From assembly GCF_018881575.1 (NCBI RefSeq), contig NZ_JACVQB010000003.1, forward strand, positions 62,001-126,000: a stretch of 64,000 nucleotides of DNA. The letters are read 5' to 3'. Positions within the stretch are counted from its first letter, which is position 1. The number at the start of each line of letters is the position of its first letter. The notes beneath the pieces were generated by a model. That model was not told where the DNA came from and made no database searches. It worked only from the letters and a program-made list of their open reading frames with translations. Positions 38,901-47,387 of the stretch are shown piece by piece. Origin of the DNA: Polynucleobacter sp. UK-Kesae-W10. GTDB lineage: Bacteria > Pseudomonadota > Gammaproteobacteria > Burkholderiales > Burkholderiaceae. A program made the position numbers and the translations under genes.

Positions 38901-39815
38901 TTACTTCTTGTTGTAATCTTCAGCTGGTTTGTCATTCAAATTAGCCCATGCATTTTTAGTTGCTGGGGATAACTCAAGGCCAACCACAATATTCTTAGGT
39001 GGGATTGGGGATAAGAACCACTTATTCCAAAGCTTTGGCATATTGCCGTTAGCAACAATCTTAGCGATAGCTGCATTCACCGCTGCTTTAAATTCCGGAT
39101 CATCCTTGCGGACCATGATTGCAATCGGTTCAGTGCTCAACACCTCGCCAACAATCTTGTAGTCTTTTGGATTTTTAGAGTTTGCAATATTGCCTGCCAA
39201 AATCGAACCATCCATCACAAAGGCATCTGCACGGCCGGACTCAAGTAATAAGAAGCTATCAGCATGGTCTTTGCCAAATACCTCATCAAAGTTCACGCCA
39301 GTAGCCTTTTCATGCTTGCGCAATAACTGTACTGAGGTTGTACCTGTTGTAGTGGCCACTTTTTTTCCATTCAAATCTGCAATAGACTTGATGCCAGAAT
39401 TGGCTTTCACCGCAATACGTACTTCTTCAACATATAAGGTATTGGCAAATCCAACGTCCTTAGCGCGGTTCACATTATTGGTGGTGGTGCCACACTCAAT
39501 ATCAACAGTGCCGTTTTGCACCAAAGGCACGCGGTTTTGAGAAGTGACGGGCTGATAGTTAATACGAAGCGTATTGACACCAAGCTTGTCCTTAATGTCC
39601 GCAAGAATCATGCGGCAAATTTCAACGTGATAGCCATCAAAGCGACTATCGCCAGTGGTGTAAGACATGGGAATGGATGACTCACGGACTCCCATAGTCA
39701 CGGCGCCTGTTGATTTAATTTTATCTAGCGTTGCGCTAGCTGCCTGTGCATTTATTGCGCCAAGCAATACACCTGTTGCTAAAAGCCCTGCTTTGATCAA
39801 TGAGCTACTCATCAT
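38901..39815 (-). CDS. gltI: Glutamate/aspartate-type periplasmic binding protein
   Basis: I start at ATG 39815, which has AGGAG seven bases upstream and gives a signal peptide ending INAQA; an earlier ATG at 39866 would add a non-signal extension. The mature protein has the solute-binding family 3 pattern (TLDKIKSTGAVTMGVRESSIPMSY ... ECGTTTNN ... GKKVATTTGTTSV). GltI proteins bind glutamate and aspartate. First gene of the gltIJKL operon. Confidence 0.92.
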   Translation of the reverse strand: MMSSSLIKAGLLATGVLLGAINAQAASATLDKIKSTGAVTMGVRESSIPMSYTTGDSRFDGYHVEICRMILADIKDKLGVNTLRINYQPVTSQNRVPLVQNGTVDIECGTTTNNVNRAKDVGFANTLYVEEVRIAVKANSGIKSIADLNGKKVATTTGTTSVQLLRKHEKATGVNFDEVFGKDHADSFLLLESGRADAFVMDGSILAGNIANSKNPKDYKIVGEVLSTEPIAIMVRKDDPEFKAAVNAAIAKIVANGNMPKLWNKWFLSPIPPKNIVVGLELSPATKNAWANLNDKPAEDYNKK

Positions 39816-39970
39816 TCTGTTTCTCCTGTAATCAGTTTTTTTACTTATCAATAGATACACTTGCATTTATAGCAAATTATTCGGCCAACTTGCGTATTTA
39901 GGCCCTATTTTGAAGCTTTTGCCTCAAAAGAAGATCGGTAAAGTGAAAACCTAGGGTATTGGAGAATGCT

Positions 39971-40047
<77 letters not shown>

Positions 40048-40086
40048 TATGCGTGTACTGGGACTGATTTAAAGCAAATAGGAAAG

Positions 40087-40163
40087 TGGTCGGAGTACAA
40101 GGATTCGAACCTTGGACCCCCTGCTCCCAAAGCAGGTGCGCTACCAGGCTGCGCTACACTCCG
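40087..40163 (-). tRNA. tRNA-Pro (TGG)
   Basis: A 77-nt minus-strand cloverleaf with encoded CCA. The acceptor stem is CGGAGTG/TACTCCG, and the anticodon loop TTTGGGA gives TGG. It lies 39 bp upstream of tRNA-Arg, probably in one transcript. Confidence 0.95.
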
Positions 40164-40223
40164 ACGGAATCGATATTCTACACTGAGAGCGCTATTTCAG
40201 GCAAATCCTGTAAGATTCGTTCC

Positions 40224-40592
40224 ATGGTTGCCTATTTTTCCAGCAGATTACATCTACGAGCAAGCGCGCTGATTGCGCTAGTTTTGCTCGCGATCTGCCT
40301 ACAGGGAACCCACTGGGCGGGCTTTGCCCACAGCATTTCTCATGCCAATACCCTGCAGCAATCATTGAGCCAAGATTCCACTCCTGATCAAGCATCAAGC
40401 CTATGTCATAGCTCAGATAGTTGTCATTTATATGATGCTCTGAGCTTGGCTGGATTTGCACCAGGCACAGTGATTGGCATCATAAATCACCCAATAGCTG
40501 GTCTCAATATTATTAGCAGGCCATTTGCGGCGCCTTTTCTGACGCCTGTCTATACCTACCTCGCGCAGGCACCACCAAACTTCATTCTTTAA
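40224..40592 (+). CDS. DUF2946-type small secreted protein
   Basis: A 122-residue protein starting at ATG 40224; the same frame continues upstream but there it only reads through tRNA-Pro. It has a membrane or signal segment (about 12-30), a His/Cys-containing middle (LCHSSDSCHLYDALSLAGFAP) and the family-typical end (AQAPP). DUF2946 proteins commonly sit beside TonB receptors and copper genes; metal binding is plausible from the CH and CxxxCH residues. The next gene, 71 bp on, is a TonB-dependent receptor. Confidence 0.68.
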   Translation: MVAYFSSRLHLRASALIALVLLAICLQGTHWAGFAHSISHANTLQQSLSQDSTPDQASSLCHSSDSCHLYDALSLAGFAPGTVIGIINHPIAGLNIISRPFAAPFLTPVYTYLAQAPPNFIL

Positions 40593-40595
40593 AGC

Positions 40596-40620
40596 GCACT
40601 GCCAAGCATTTGCTTGGTGC
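40596..40620 (+). promoter_or_regulatory. Stem-loop in the DUF2946-TonB receptor gap
   Basis: CCAAGC and GCTTGG form a 6-bp stem with an ATTT loop, and GCA/TGC extends it across a three-base bulge. A second hairpin, CACCA/TGGTG at 40635-40650, follows 14 bases before the receptor ATG. No clean T-run follows the first stem. Possibly an RNA-level control or processing element between the two genes. Confidence 0.4.
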
Positions 40621-40663
40621 AAATTTTTAAGAATCACCAATTCAATGGTGGGTTTGGGTAAAG

Positions 40664-42754
40664 ATGAATTTCTGGCGGCACGTGACGGATCAATCGATTG
40701 GCATTTTTCTAGGGCTACTATGCGCCAACTCCTTGGCCTGTGCGCAAACCGAACCTGAGACTTCTCTGCAAGTCAATGTGACAGGTGCACGCGATGATGG
40801 TCAAGGATTTTTATCTGCAAGTAAAGTCCTTACGGGCGATGAGTTACAAAATAAGTTGGGTGGCACATTGGGCGCAACTCTTGCCAATGAGCTGGGCGTA
40901 TCTGCCACTGGTTATGGGGCTGGTGCATCCAGGCCTGTTATTCGTGGACTAGAAGGTGCGCGTGTACAGATCCTGCAGAATGGTTTGTCGGTAGGCGATG
41001 TTTCTAGTATTTCAGCGGATCATGCTGTAGCTAGCCCGATGCAGAATACGCATCAAATTGAGATATTGCGCGGAGCATCAGCATTGTTATACGGCTCGGG
41101 TTCAAGCGGCGGCTTAGTGAATGTAGTGAATGACCGCATTGTGACTTCCCTTCCCGATGCCCTGTCTGGAGCCGTGAATACCAGTTATGAAACAGCAAAC
41201 CAAGGCAAGACTGGTAATTTAGAGCTCGATGCTCCCGCAGGACCATTGGCTTTACATCTGGACACTAGTATCAGTAATTCGAATAACTATCAAATTCCCG
41301 GTTATGCCGAACAGGGCGGTCCGAATGCCAATTGGGCCATCAATCCCGGCAATCCCGTCAACATCCCCTACAGCGGAAAACTACCCTTCTCTTATAGCAA
41401 TCAAAATAGTCTAGGGCTGGGAGCCTCCTATATCCGCGCCGATGGTTACACGGGTGTGTCTCTTGAGCGAATGAATCATAACTACGGGATCCCAACCGCT
41501 GAAGGTGGCTTCATTCAGCAATCGCAGAATCGTTATGATTTTGCGCATCAGTCGAATGATCCTTTTGATGGTTTCTCCTCAGTCAAAATCAGCGCTGCAA
41601 ACACGAACTATCAACATACGGAATTTACGAACAACGGTATAGCCTCCACCTTATGGAATAACACCGCAACTGAAGCGAGACTAGAGCTTGCTCACAAGGA
41701 GCTGCTGGGATTAAAAGGGATTATTGGCGCCCAGGTTACTGGTGCCACTTTGAATGCAAGCGACTTAACCACAAATAGCTATGCCATTGTTCCGCAAACC
41801 AAATCCAATGCTTCCGCCCTTTTTTGGGTTGAGGAAGGCCGTTATGGCGCTCTTAAAACTAGTCTTGGCGCACGTTATAGCTATACAGCACAAAACCCCA
41901 ATACCGCCACGCAATTTCCAGCTCAAAGCACGCAAGGATTTACCCCCAATACATACGGGCCCCCCGCTATTCAGAATCGACAATTTAATCTGATGTCTTA
42001 TTCCGCTGGCGGCATGCTTGATGTTGCCAAGGACTATGGATTGGGCTTGACCTATACCGTTTCGCAAAGAGCGCCAACACCTCAAGAACTGTATTCATAT
42101 GGCCCGCATGATTCAACAGCCACATTTGATATTGGCAATTCCAATCTTGGTACAGAGACCTCGCAGAACATTGAGTTGAGTTTTCAGAAAACCCTTGGCC
42201 TGGTTCGTAGCAAGGTGAGTTTGTATCGTAACCAATTTTCAAATTACATCTATGGCTTTTACACAGGCTCATATAGTCAGGCTAATGAAAACTTTTCAGT
42301 AGTCCAAGCCTCCCAAGCCAACGCCAATATTCGCGGTGCTGAGGGTGAGATAAGTTATAACTGGAATCAAACTGGCATTGGCGGACGTCTCTTTGGAGAT
42401 GTCTCCCAAGGCAGCTTTAACGCCGGCGGCAACCTGCCACTGCAACCAGCCCCAAGATTGGGTACAGAGCTCGCTTATCAACAGGGAGGCTGGCTTACAA
42501 GCGCCACTTACATCTATAGCTACCAACAAAATAGATTGGCGACCTGGGAAGTAGGTCCTACCCCCAGTTACAACCTGCTCAATGCGAACCTATCCTACAC
42601 AGAACGCATTGGAAAGATTAATTGGACTGGCTATCTTGCGCTAAAGAACCTACTCAATGAAGATATCCGATATGCAACCTCACCAATGGCAGTGCGTCTT
42701 TACGCTCCACAGCCTGGTAGAAGTTTGATGCTAGGTGTTCGCGCTGCTTTTTAG
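40664..42754 (+). CDS. TonB-dependent outer-membrane receptor, ZnuD-like
   Basis: A 696-residue receptor. After a signal peptide (ends near SLACAQ) comes the plug domain (LTGDELQNKLGGTLGATLANELGVSATGYG, RPVIRGLEGARVQILQNG, SADHAV, QIEILRGASALLYGSG), then a beta-barrel of about 500 residues ending in an aromatic-terminated strand (LMLGVRAAF). The GASRPVIRG and SADHA words match the ZnuD-type zinc and related metal receptors rather than siderophore receptors. Its neighbour DUF2946 protein also fits metal uptake. Metal identity is inference. Confidence 0.82.
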   Translation: MNFWRHVTDQSIGIFLGLLCANSLACAQTEPETSLQVNVTGARDDGQGFLSASKVLTGDELQNKLGGTLGATLANELGVSATGYGAGASRPVIRGLEGARVQILQNGLSVGDVSSISADHAVASPMQNTHQIEILRGASALLYGSGSSGGLVNVVNDRIVTSLPDALSGAVNTSYETANQGKTGNLELDAPAGPLALHLDTSISNSNNYQIPGYAEQGGPNANWAINPGNPVNIPYSGKLPFSYSNQNSLGLGASYIRADGYTGVSLERMNHNYGIPTAEGGFIQQSQNRYDFAHQSNDPFDGFSSVKISAANTNYQHTEFTNNGIASTLWNNTATEARLELAHKELLGLKGIIGAQVTGATLNASDLTTNSYAIVPQTKSNASALFWVEEGRYGALKTSLGARYSYTAQNPNTATQFPAQSTQGFTPNTYGPPAIQNRQFNLMSYSAGGMLDVAKDYGLGLTYTVSQRAPTPQELYSYGPHDSTATFDIGNSNLGTETSQNIELSFQKTLGLVRSKVSLYRNQFSNYIYGFYTGSYSQANENFSVVQASQANANIRGAEGEISYNWNQTGIGGRLFGDVSQGSFNAGGNLPLQPAPRLGTELAYQQGGWLTSATYIYSYQQNRLATWEVGPTPSYNLLNANLSYTERIGKINWTGYLALKNLLNEDIRYATSPMAVRLYAPQPGRSLMLGVRAAF

Positions 42755-42760
42755 GGTTGT

Positions 42761-43285
42761 CTAAAAATAGCGTAAGGCCACAAAACCTACTAAGCCCGCT
42801 GCCAAAATCACAAACACTGGATTGATCTTAGTGCGCAAAATCAAATAGAGAGTACATAAGGAGAGTGCCAAGGTGATTGGACTCACAATTGAAGCCTTTG
42901 CTACCGCATAAACGCCAGAGACCATGAGCCCAATAGAAATGGGCTCCAAGGAATCTTGAATGCAACGCCTCCATGGGCTTTCGCCAAAATGACTCCAGAG
43001 ACGCCCAGCATAAAAGCACAGCACGCTAGAAGGCAAAAAGAAAGCAATTAATACAATGCCCGCGCCGATGAGACCAGCAATCTTAAAGCCGATGATAAGA
43101 ACCATCAACATATTGGGGCCAGGTGCAACCTGGCCAATACTATACATATGGATAAATTGAGTATGGGTGATGCCAAACTGATGCAATAAGAGCGTTTGCA
43201 TTTCGGGCAATACAGCAGTCCCACCGCCTACGGCCAAAAGGGAAAGGAGACCAAACGTGAGACTTAACTGTAGTAATGCGTTCAT
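42761..43285 (-). CDS. Chromate transporter ChrA, second half-size subunit
   Basis: A 174-residue membrane protein of the CHR family, the second half of a split (short-chain) ChrA. It begins LLSLLAVGGGTAVLPEMQTLL and has QVAPGPNMLMVLIIGFKIAGLIGA. Paired half-size ChrA proteins normally export chromate. Its start overlaps the first half's stop by four bases. Here it is the last gene of a unit led by ppk2 and a CYTH-like gene with a Pho-box-like site, so an oxyanion other than chromate is worth considering. Confidence 0.86.
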   Translation of the reverse strand: MNALLQLSLTFGLLSLLAVGGGTAVLPEMQTLLLHQFGITHTQFIHMYSIGQVAPGPNMLMVLIIGFKIAGLIGAGIVLIAFFLPSSVLCFYAGRLWSHFGESPWRRCIQDSLEPISIGLMVSGVYAVAKASIVSPITLALSLCTLYLILRTKINPVFVILAAGLVGFVALRYF

Positions 43286-43857
43286 TTGGAAAGCTTAGGC
43301 CGATAGGTATAGATTGATATCGGAGCCATGATGAGCAGTACGAGTGGCAAAGAGAGCTTTGCAATACTCATTAAGCCAAATGTGCAGGCGATGATTAGGA
43401 TGGACTTTAAATGCTTCCAGTGTTGATCCCCTATACGATAGGTAATCGCGGCCAATAAGCCACAGGCACCTGCTGCAATCCCTGTGAGCAGGAGATTAGT
43501 TAAGGGATGGTCGGTATTGTTGGTATAGGCAATGCCAATTAATAGAACAAAAGCGGAACCCGGAATGATCAGGCCCAGCGTTGCTGCAATTGCGCCCCAG
43601 ATGCCACGCAAATGATCTCCCGCTAAAACAGCCAGGTTGACAGAGTTAAGTCCCGGCATAGTTTGGCTGATCGCTAGATAAGCCATAAATTCATCGGCGC
43701 TTAGCCACTTCTTTTTTTCAATTAAAAGAATGCGTTCGTAGGCAATAATTCCGCCACCAAAACTGACTGCTCCAATAATCAAAAACTGCCAAAACAGGTC
43801 ACGTAATGTGACTGGCGTTACCGACGTCTTACCGCCGTTGGTCTGCAGTGTACTCAT
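43282..43857 (-). CDS. Chromate transporter ChrA, first half-size subunit
   Basis: A 191-residue CHR-family membrane protein with ISFGGG-like AVSFGGGIIAYERILLIEKKKWLS and SQTMPGLNSVNLAVLAGDHLRG, the typical N-terminal half. It pairs with the next gene to make the full transporter. Its ATG overlaps the stop of the CYTH-like gene by four bases, tying transporter and CYTH protein to one translationally coupled operon. Confidence 0.88.
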   Translation of the reverse strand: MSTLQTNGGKTSVTPVTLRDLFWQFLIIGAVSFGGGIIAYERILLIEKKKWLSADEFMAYLAISQTMPGLNSVNLAVLAGDHLRGIWGAIAATLGLIIPGSAFVLLIGIAYTNNTDHPLTNLLLTGIAAGACGLLAAITYRIGDQHWKHLKSILIIACTFGLMSIAKLSLPLVLLIMAPISIYTYRPKLSK

Positions 43858-44684
43858 TCAGGCTTGCCGTATACCAAGGCGGTTTTGGTACTCCCTATTT
43901 GGAGCCAATCTGAAAGCTCTATTTGCAGCTTTTTGAAGAATTTATCTGCCCGTTTATGAGCCTTGTCTTGCTTGCGGTTTTCATCATTCACGCGATAGGA
44001 GAAGGCAAGTTCCCCCACCATCGGGTCGCCAACGCTTTTCATCCAAATAGCGATCTCGCAATGGGCCTGCACTCCATCGCCAAACACCAGGTTGCCCAAA
44101 GGCAAACAAGCCTCGAGAATCTTATTGGTATTACCGCCAACAATACGCAGCGGCAATTTTTTGTCGATAGCCAAGGAGTCTAGACCTGGAAAGAACTTGC
44201 AAACACTACTCAAGGTTCTTTCAAATAGATCATCAATCGGTACGGCGTCTAAGATGGCATTGTTAGAGTAAATTTGACGGCGAGAACCCAATTCATCACC
44301 ACGCAAGATTTCTTCCTTAAAACGAATGCGAGACTTGATCTTCTTTTGCGGCGTGGGATTAAATTTGGACGCCAAATCTAAGTCATGCGCCCTGCACTTC
44401 AGAGTGACTTCGGCGTAGTCATCAATCCAGACATTTTGTCTTGACTCTCTTACCCGCAAAATAATATTGTTGAGTCGAAAGTCCTGTCCAGGCGTGTCAT
44501 AGAAGTAAATGCTTCGCAAGCCGGTAGAGGCGTTATCGAGATGGAAAAAATCAACTTTGTTCTTTTTGCAGAAATTGAGAATTTGATTGCTAAGCTCTTC
44601 AATTTTGCTGCGACGATCAAGGCCTTGAGGCTTAATAAGGAGCTTAAATTCCCGATTGGTAATAGAAGGATGAATCTTTTTCAC
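43854..44684 (-). CDS. CYTH-like (triphosphate tunnel) superfamily protein
   Basis: A 276-residue protein I assign tentatively. Strand-like segments match the CYTH fold: an N-terminal REFKLLIK (in place of the ExExK signature), IYFYDTPGQDFRLNNIILRV then RES (the usual Y-D-T-x-L-R-x-R pattern), EVTLKCR, RFKEEI, and late strands CEIAIW and ELAFSYRV. CYTH enzymes hydrolyse triphosphates, and VTC polyphosphate polymerases share the fold. The first signature is not canonical, so activity is doubtful. It lies between ppk2 and chrA in one operon, with VTC-like meaning suggested by context. Confidence 0.55.
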   Translation of the reverse strand: MKKIHPSITNREFKLLIKPQGLDRRSKIEELSNQILNFCKKNKVDFFHLDNASTGLRSIYFYDTPGQDFRLNNIILRVRESRQNVWIDDYAEVTLKCRAHDLDLASKFNPTPQKKIKSRIRFKEEILRGDELGSRRQIYSNNAILDAVPIDDLFERTLSSVCKFFPGLDSLAIDKKLPLRIVGGNTNKILEACLPLGNLVFGDGVQAHCEIAIWMKSVGDPMVGELAFSYRVNDENRKQDKAHKRADKFFKKLQIELSDWLQIGSTKTALVYGKPE

Positions 44685-44728
44685 AATAACCTCTACTGTT
44701 TTTAGAGATTATGACCTAAATCTACAGA

Positions 44729-45634
44729 TTAGTAGACTTCTGGGACGTACATCTCCGGCGGCACGGGTCCGCGCAAGTAGTCTGGATTATGAACTCGAGC
44801 AGGCAGCGTAATAACTGGATGATCAATTTCTTTATAAGGAATTTGATTGAGCAAATGGGTGATGCAATTTAAACGAGCCTTTTTCTTATCATTTGCGGCT
44901 ACCACCCACCAAGGTGCTTCCGGTATGTGGGTGCGCTCCAACATAGTCTCTTTGGCTTTTGTATATTGCTCCCAAAGACGGCGGGCCTCTAAGTCCATTG
45001 GGCTAAGTTTCCACTGTTTTAAGGGATCATGAATACGCATCATGAATCGGTTGTACTGTTCGTCGTCAGAAATAGAGAACCAATACTTAATGAGAATGAC
45101 CCCCGAGCGAATCATCATGCGCTCTAAATCCGGGACAGTTCTTAAGAACTCCTCGTATTCATCATCCGTACAAAAGCCCATGACTTTTTCAACGCCAGCG
45201 CGGTTATACCAACTGCGATCAAACAGAACAATTTCTCCTCCAGCAGGTAGATGAGAAATATAGCGCTGGAAATACCATTGGGTTTTTTCACGTTCATTCG
45301 GAGCGGGCAAAGCAACCACCTTGCATACACGCGGATTTAGACGCTGAGTGATGCGCTTGATAGCACCACCCTTACCAGCAGAGTCGCGACCTTCAAAAAG
45401 AACTGCCACTTTTACATTGTTGGCAACAACCCAATCTTGCAATTTGACAAGCTCGCCCTGAAGTCTAAATAGCTCTCTAAAGTACACATTACGGGGGACC
45501 TGCGACCCACTATCACCATCTTGAGAAAGGCGATCATCATCGAGCTCCATTTCAAGCTCTTCATCCATGCTATCAAGAATCTCTTCTTGAGCCCGCTGGT
45601 ACCACTCTGCCATCTCTTTGTGCTTGGAAGTCAT
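44729..45634 (-). CDS. ppk2: Polyphosphate kinase 2 family protein, copy 2
   Basis: A 301-residue PPK2 with Walker A GRDSAGKGG (82-90), the lid region YFQRYISHLPAGGE and Walker B FDRSWYNRAGVEKVMGF (D139). An acidic N-terminal extension (LDSMDEELEMELDDDR) is absent from copy 1. It makes or uses polyphosphate with nucleotides. It leads a ppk2, CYTH-like, chrA, chrA operon and has a Pho-box-like site about 40 bp upstream of the start. Confidence 0.93.
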   Translation of the reverse strand: MTSKHKEMAEWYQRAQEEILDSMDEELEMELDDDRLSQDGDSGSQVPRNVYFRELFRLQGELVKLQDWVVANNVKVAVLFEGRDSAGKGGAIKRITQRLNPRVCKVVALPAPNEREKTQWYFQRYISHLPAGGEIVLFDRSWYNRAGVEKVMGFCTDDEYEEFLRTVPDLERMMIRSGVILIKYWFSISDDEQYNRFMMRIHDPLKQWKLSPMDLEARRLWEQYTKAKETMLERTHIPEAPWWVVAANDKKKARLNCITHLLNQIPYKEIDHPVITLPARVHNPDYLRGPVPPEMYVPEVY

Positions 45635-45674
45635 TCTAAATCTCTAGTATTTCTAATAGTTTACGCTCTAAGTT

Positions 45675-45692
45675 ATGACAAATTTATTACAG
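45675..45692 (-). promoter_or_regulatory. Candidate Pho box upstream of ppk2
   Basis: On the minus strand the heptamers CTGTAAT and TTGTCAT are separated by 4 bp (each 6/7 to CTGTCAT, 12/14 in total). The site lies between the acyltransferase stop and the ppk2 start, 40 bp upstream of the latter. Scored by eye only. Confidence 0.6.
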
Positions 45693-45696
45693 GCGT

Positions 45697-46479
45697 CTAG
45701 CGGGGTTTTCCAGCTAGGTATTGGGCAATAAGCTCATGGCTATGCAGGGCTAGCCATTTGCGGTCCGAGAGTGGATTAGGGGCGGATCCTGCGGGGCCAA
45801 AGAAATTCAGCTCTACTACCAGGTCACGAGCCCGCAGAATATTTGCCATAGACTCCAATAAGCCCATATCCCCAATAAAAGCAGCCGCATCTGATCGCTC
45901 GCCGGTAGTTTTAGAAATATAGCGAATAGCTAAGGTATACACGGGTACGCGGGCGATCAGTGCAGATTCAAAAAGATTGGGCTTAAAGGGGCGAACCGTC
46001 TCACCATTGGTTGAGGTGCCCTCGGGAAAAATGCAAATAGAATCTGATTCGAGTGCTTTACTCATCGCACCCACCACAACATGTGCATGTCGCGTGCTAT
46101 CTCGTTTAATAAACACGGTACCCAACTGCTTGGCCATCCAGCCAAAGATTGGCCATTGCTCTACCTCAGACTTTGCTACAAATCGAATGGGCCTAAAGGC
46201 GTTAATCGCATGAATATCCATCCAAGAGATGTGATTGGAGGCTAATAGATAAGAATCGTTCGGCAGCACTTCAGGATGAAGAATGCGTAACTCAATACCA
46301 AAAATTGTCAGTAACTTTTTCGACCACTCTTGTATGTGGTGATTTTTAATATCTCTAGAAGATCTTGGAAAAATAAATACCAAGGTTAATACCCCAGCAA
46401 TTACATGGCTCCAAATGGATATCCAGCGGATCATTTTGCTGTTGTGCATGCTACCGGCATTTGAAGAATGGTGGCTCAT
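45697..46479 (-). CDS. Lysophospholipid acyltransferase (PlsC/OlsA-like)
   Basis: A 260-residue membrane-associated acyltransferase with an N-terminal hydrophobic segment, motif I NHISWMDIHAI (the HX4D variant H-I-S-W-M-D), EQWPIFGWMAKQLGTVFIKRD, and FPEGTSTNGE. The family acylates lyso-lipids in phosphatidic acid synthesis. Because it is divergent from plcP and near an olsB-type gene, it may be the OlsA acyltransferase that completes ornithine lipid; this is inference. A PlsC housekeeping role cannot be excluded. Confidence 0.8.
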   Translation of the reverse strand: MSHHSSNAGSMHNSKMIRWISIWSHVIAGVLTLVFIFPRSSRDIKNHHIQEWSKKLLTIFGIELRILHPEVLPNDSYLLASNHISWMDIHAINAFRPIRFVAKSEVEQWPIFGWMAKQLGTVFIKRDSTRHAHVVVGAMSKALESDSICIFPEGTSTNGETVRPFKPNLFESALIARVPVYTLAIRYISKTTGERSDAAAFIGDMGLLESMANILRARDLVVELNFFGPAGSAPNPLSDRKWLALHSHELIAQYLAGKPR

Positions 46480-46513
46480 AAATTAACAATATAAAGCATG
46501 TTTATCACCCGCT

Positions 46514-46553
46514 TCGTCATGAAACTGACTTAAAAGTGTCATGACCCTTACAT
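46514..46553 (+). promoter_or_regulatory. Candidate tandem Pho box upstream of the plcP-agt lipid operon
   Basis: Four heptamers lie at exact 11-bp spacing: TCGTCAT (46514), CTGACTT (46525), GTGTCAT (46536) and CTTACAT (46547), scoring 5, 5, 6 and 5 of 7 to CTGTCAT, with 4-bp spacers. The array ends 24 bp before the plcP start. On the opposite strand GGGTCAT, CTTTTAA and GTTTCAT also follow the 11-bp phase, so bidirectional use toward the acyltransferase is possible. Confidence 0.65.
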
Positions 46554-46577
46554 ACTGCTTGTGCTTAATACGGTTTC

Positions 46578-47387
46578 ATGATGCATTACAGAGCCATCTG
46601 GATTTCGGACGTACACCTCGGCACATCAGGGTGTCAGGCAAACTACCTTCTCGATTTTTTAAAACACAATGAAGCTGATCAGTTTTATCTGGTCGGCGAC
46701 ATCATTGATGGTTGGCGGCTCAAAAAATCCTTCTATTGGCCTCAGGCCCATAACGATGTAGTCCAAAAATTATTGCGCAAGGCCCGTAAAGGTGCTGAGG
46801 TGATCTATGTACCCGGCAACCATGATGAAAGCGCTCGCCAATTCTTTGGACTTTCTTTTGGCGATGTCAAAGTTGTTGAGGAAGTGATTCATACGACCTT
46901 AGATGGTCGAAAATTATGGGTAACGCACGGTGACCTTTTTGACGGTGTTATGCAGTATGCCAAGTGGCTGGCCTATGTAGGTGACACACTGTATTCATGC
47001 ATTTTGTACATCAATCGCTATTTCAATATGTTGCGGGTCAAGATGGGACTGCAGTACTGGTCCCTCTCCCAATACTTAAAGCACCAGGTCAAAAATGCGG
47101 TGAGCTATATCGCTGATTTTGAACACATCATGGCCAGGGAAGCCCGGTTGCGTGGCTGCGATGGCGTAGTGTGCGGTCATATCCATAAGGCAGAGATCCG
47201 TGAAATTGATGGCCTGCTCTATTGCAACGATGGCGATTGGGTTGAAAGCTTAACCGCTCTTGTAGAAACCCATGAAGGTGAATTGAAAATCGTGCATTGG
47301 CCGTTTATTAAAGGCGAGCCTGCTGAACATCTTGAAATTACTTTCCAACCTGCTGTTGAGTCCACTTTAAAAGAGGCTGTGCTATGA
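46578..47387 (+). CDS. plcP: PlcP-like phospholipase C (metallophosphoesterase)
   Basis: A 269-residue calcineurin-type phosphoesterase: SDVHLGT (D11, H13), YLVGDIIDGW (D41), VPGNHDE (N81, H82), THGD and GHIHKAE give the two-metal site. It belongs to the group of UDP-diacylglucosamine hydrolase relatives that in Sinorhizobium and marine bacteria act as PlcP, releasing diacylglycerol from phospholipids under Pi starvation. Its stop overlaps a glycosyltransferase start by four bases, the plcP-agt pairing. A Pho-box-like array lies upstream. No ribosome site precedes ATG 46578, so the message may be leaderless. LpxH-type activity is the alternative. Confidence 0.78.
   Translation: MMHYRAIWISDVHLGTSGCQANYLLDFLKHNEADQFYLVGDIIDGWRLKKSFYWPQAHNDVVQKLLRKARKGAEVIYVPGNHDESARQFFGLSFGDVKVVEEVIHTTLDGRKLWVTHGDLFDGVMQYAKWLAYVGDTLYSCILYINRYFNMLRVKMGLQYWSLSQYLKHQVKNAVSYIADFEHIMAREARLRGCDGVVCGHIHKAEIREIDGLLYCNDGDWVESLTALVETHEGELKIVHWPFIKGEPAEHLEITFQPAVESTLKEAVL

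Noticed and set aside
40086-40223. Upstream extension of the DUF2946 frame
   Set aside because: The added residues are a translation of tRNA-Pro, so the start is at 40224.
42761-43857. Frameshifted single ChrA gene
   Set aside because: Each half has its own start, the halves overlap by ATGA, and split short-chain ChrA pairs are a known form.
44685-44728. Possible Pho box before the CYTH-like gene
   Set aside because: CTGTAGA and AGGTCAT are present but spaced 10 bp apart instead of 11 and match poorly.
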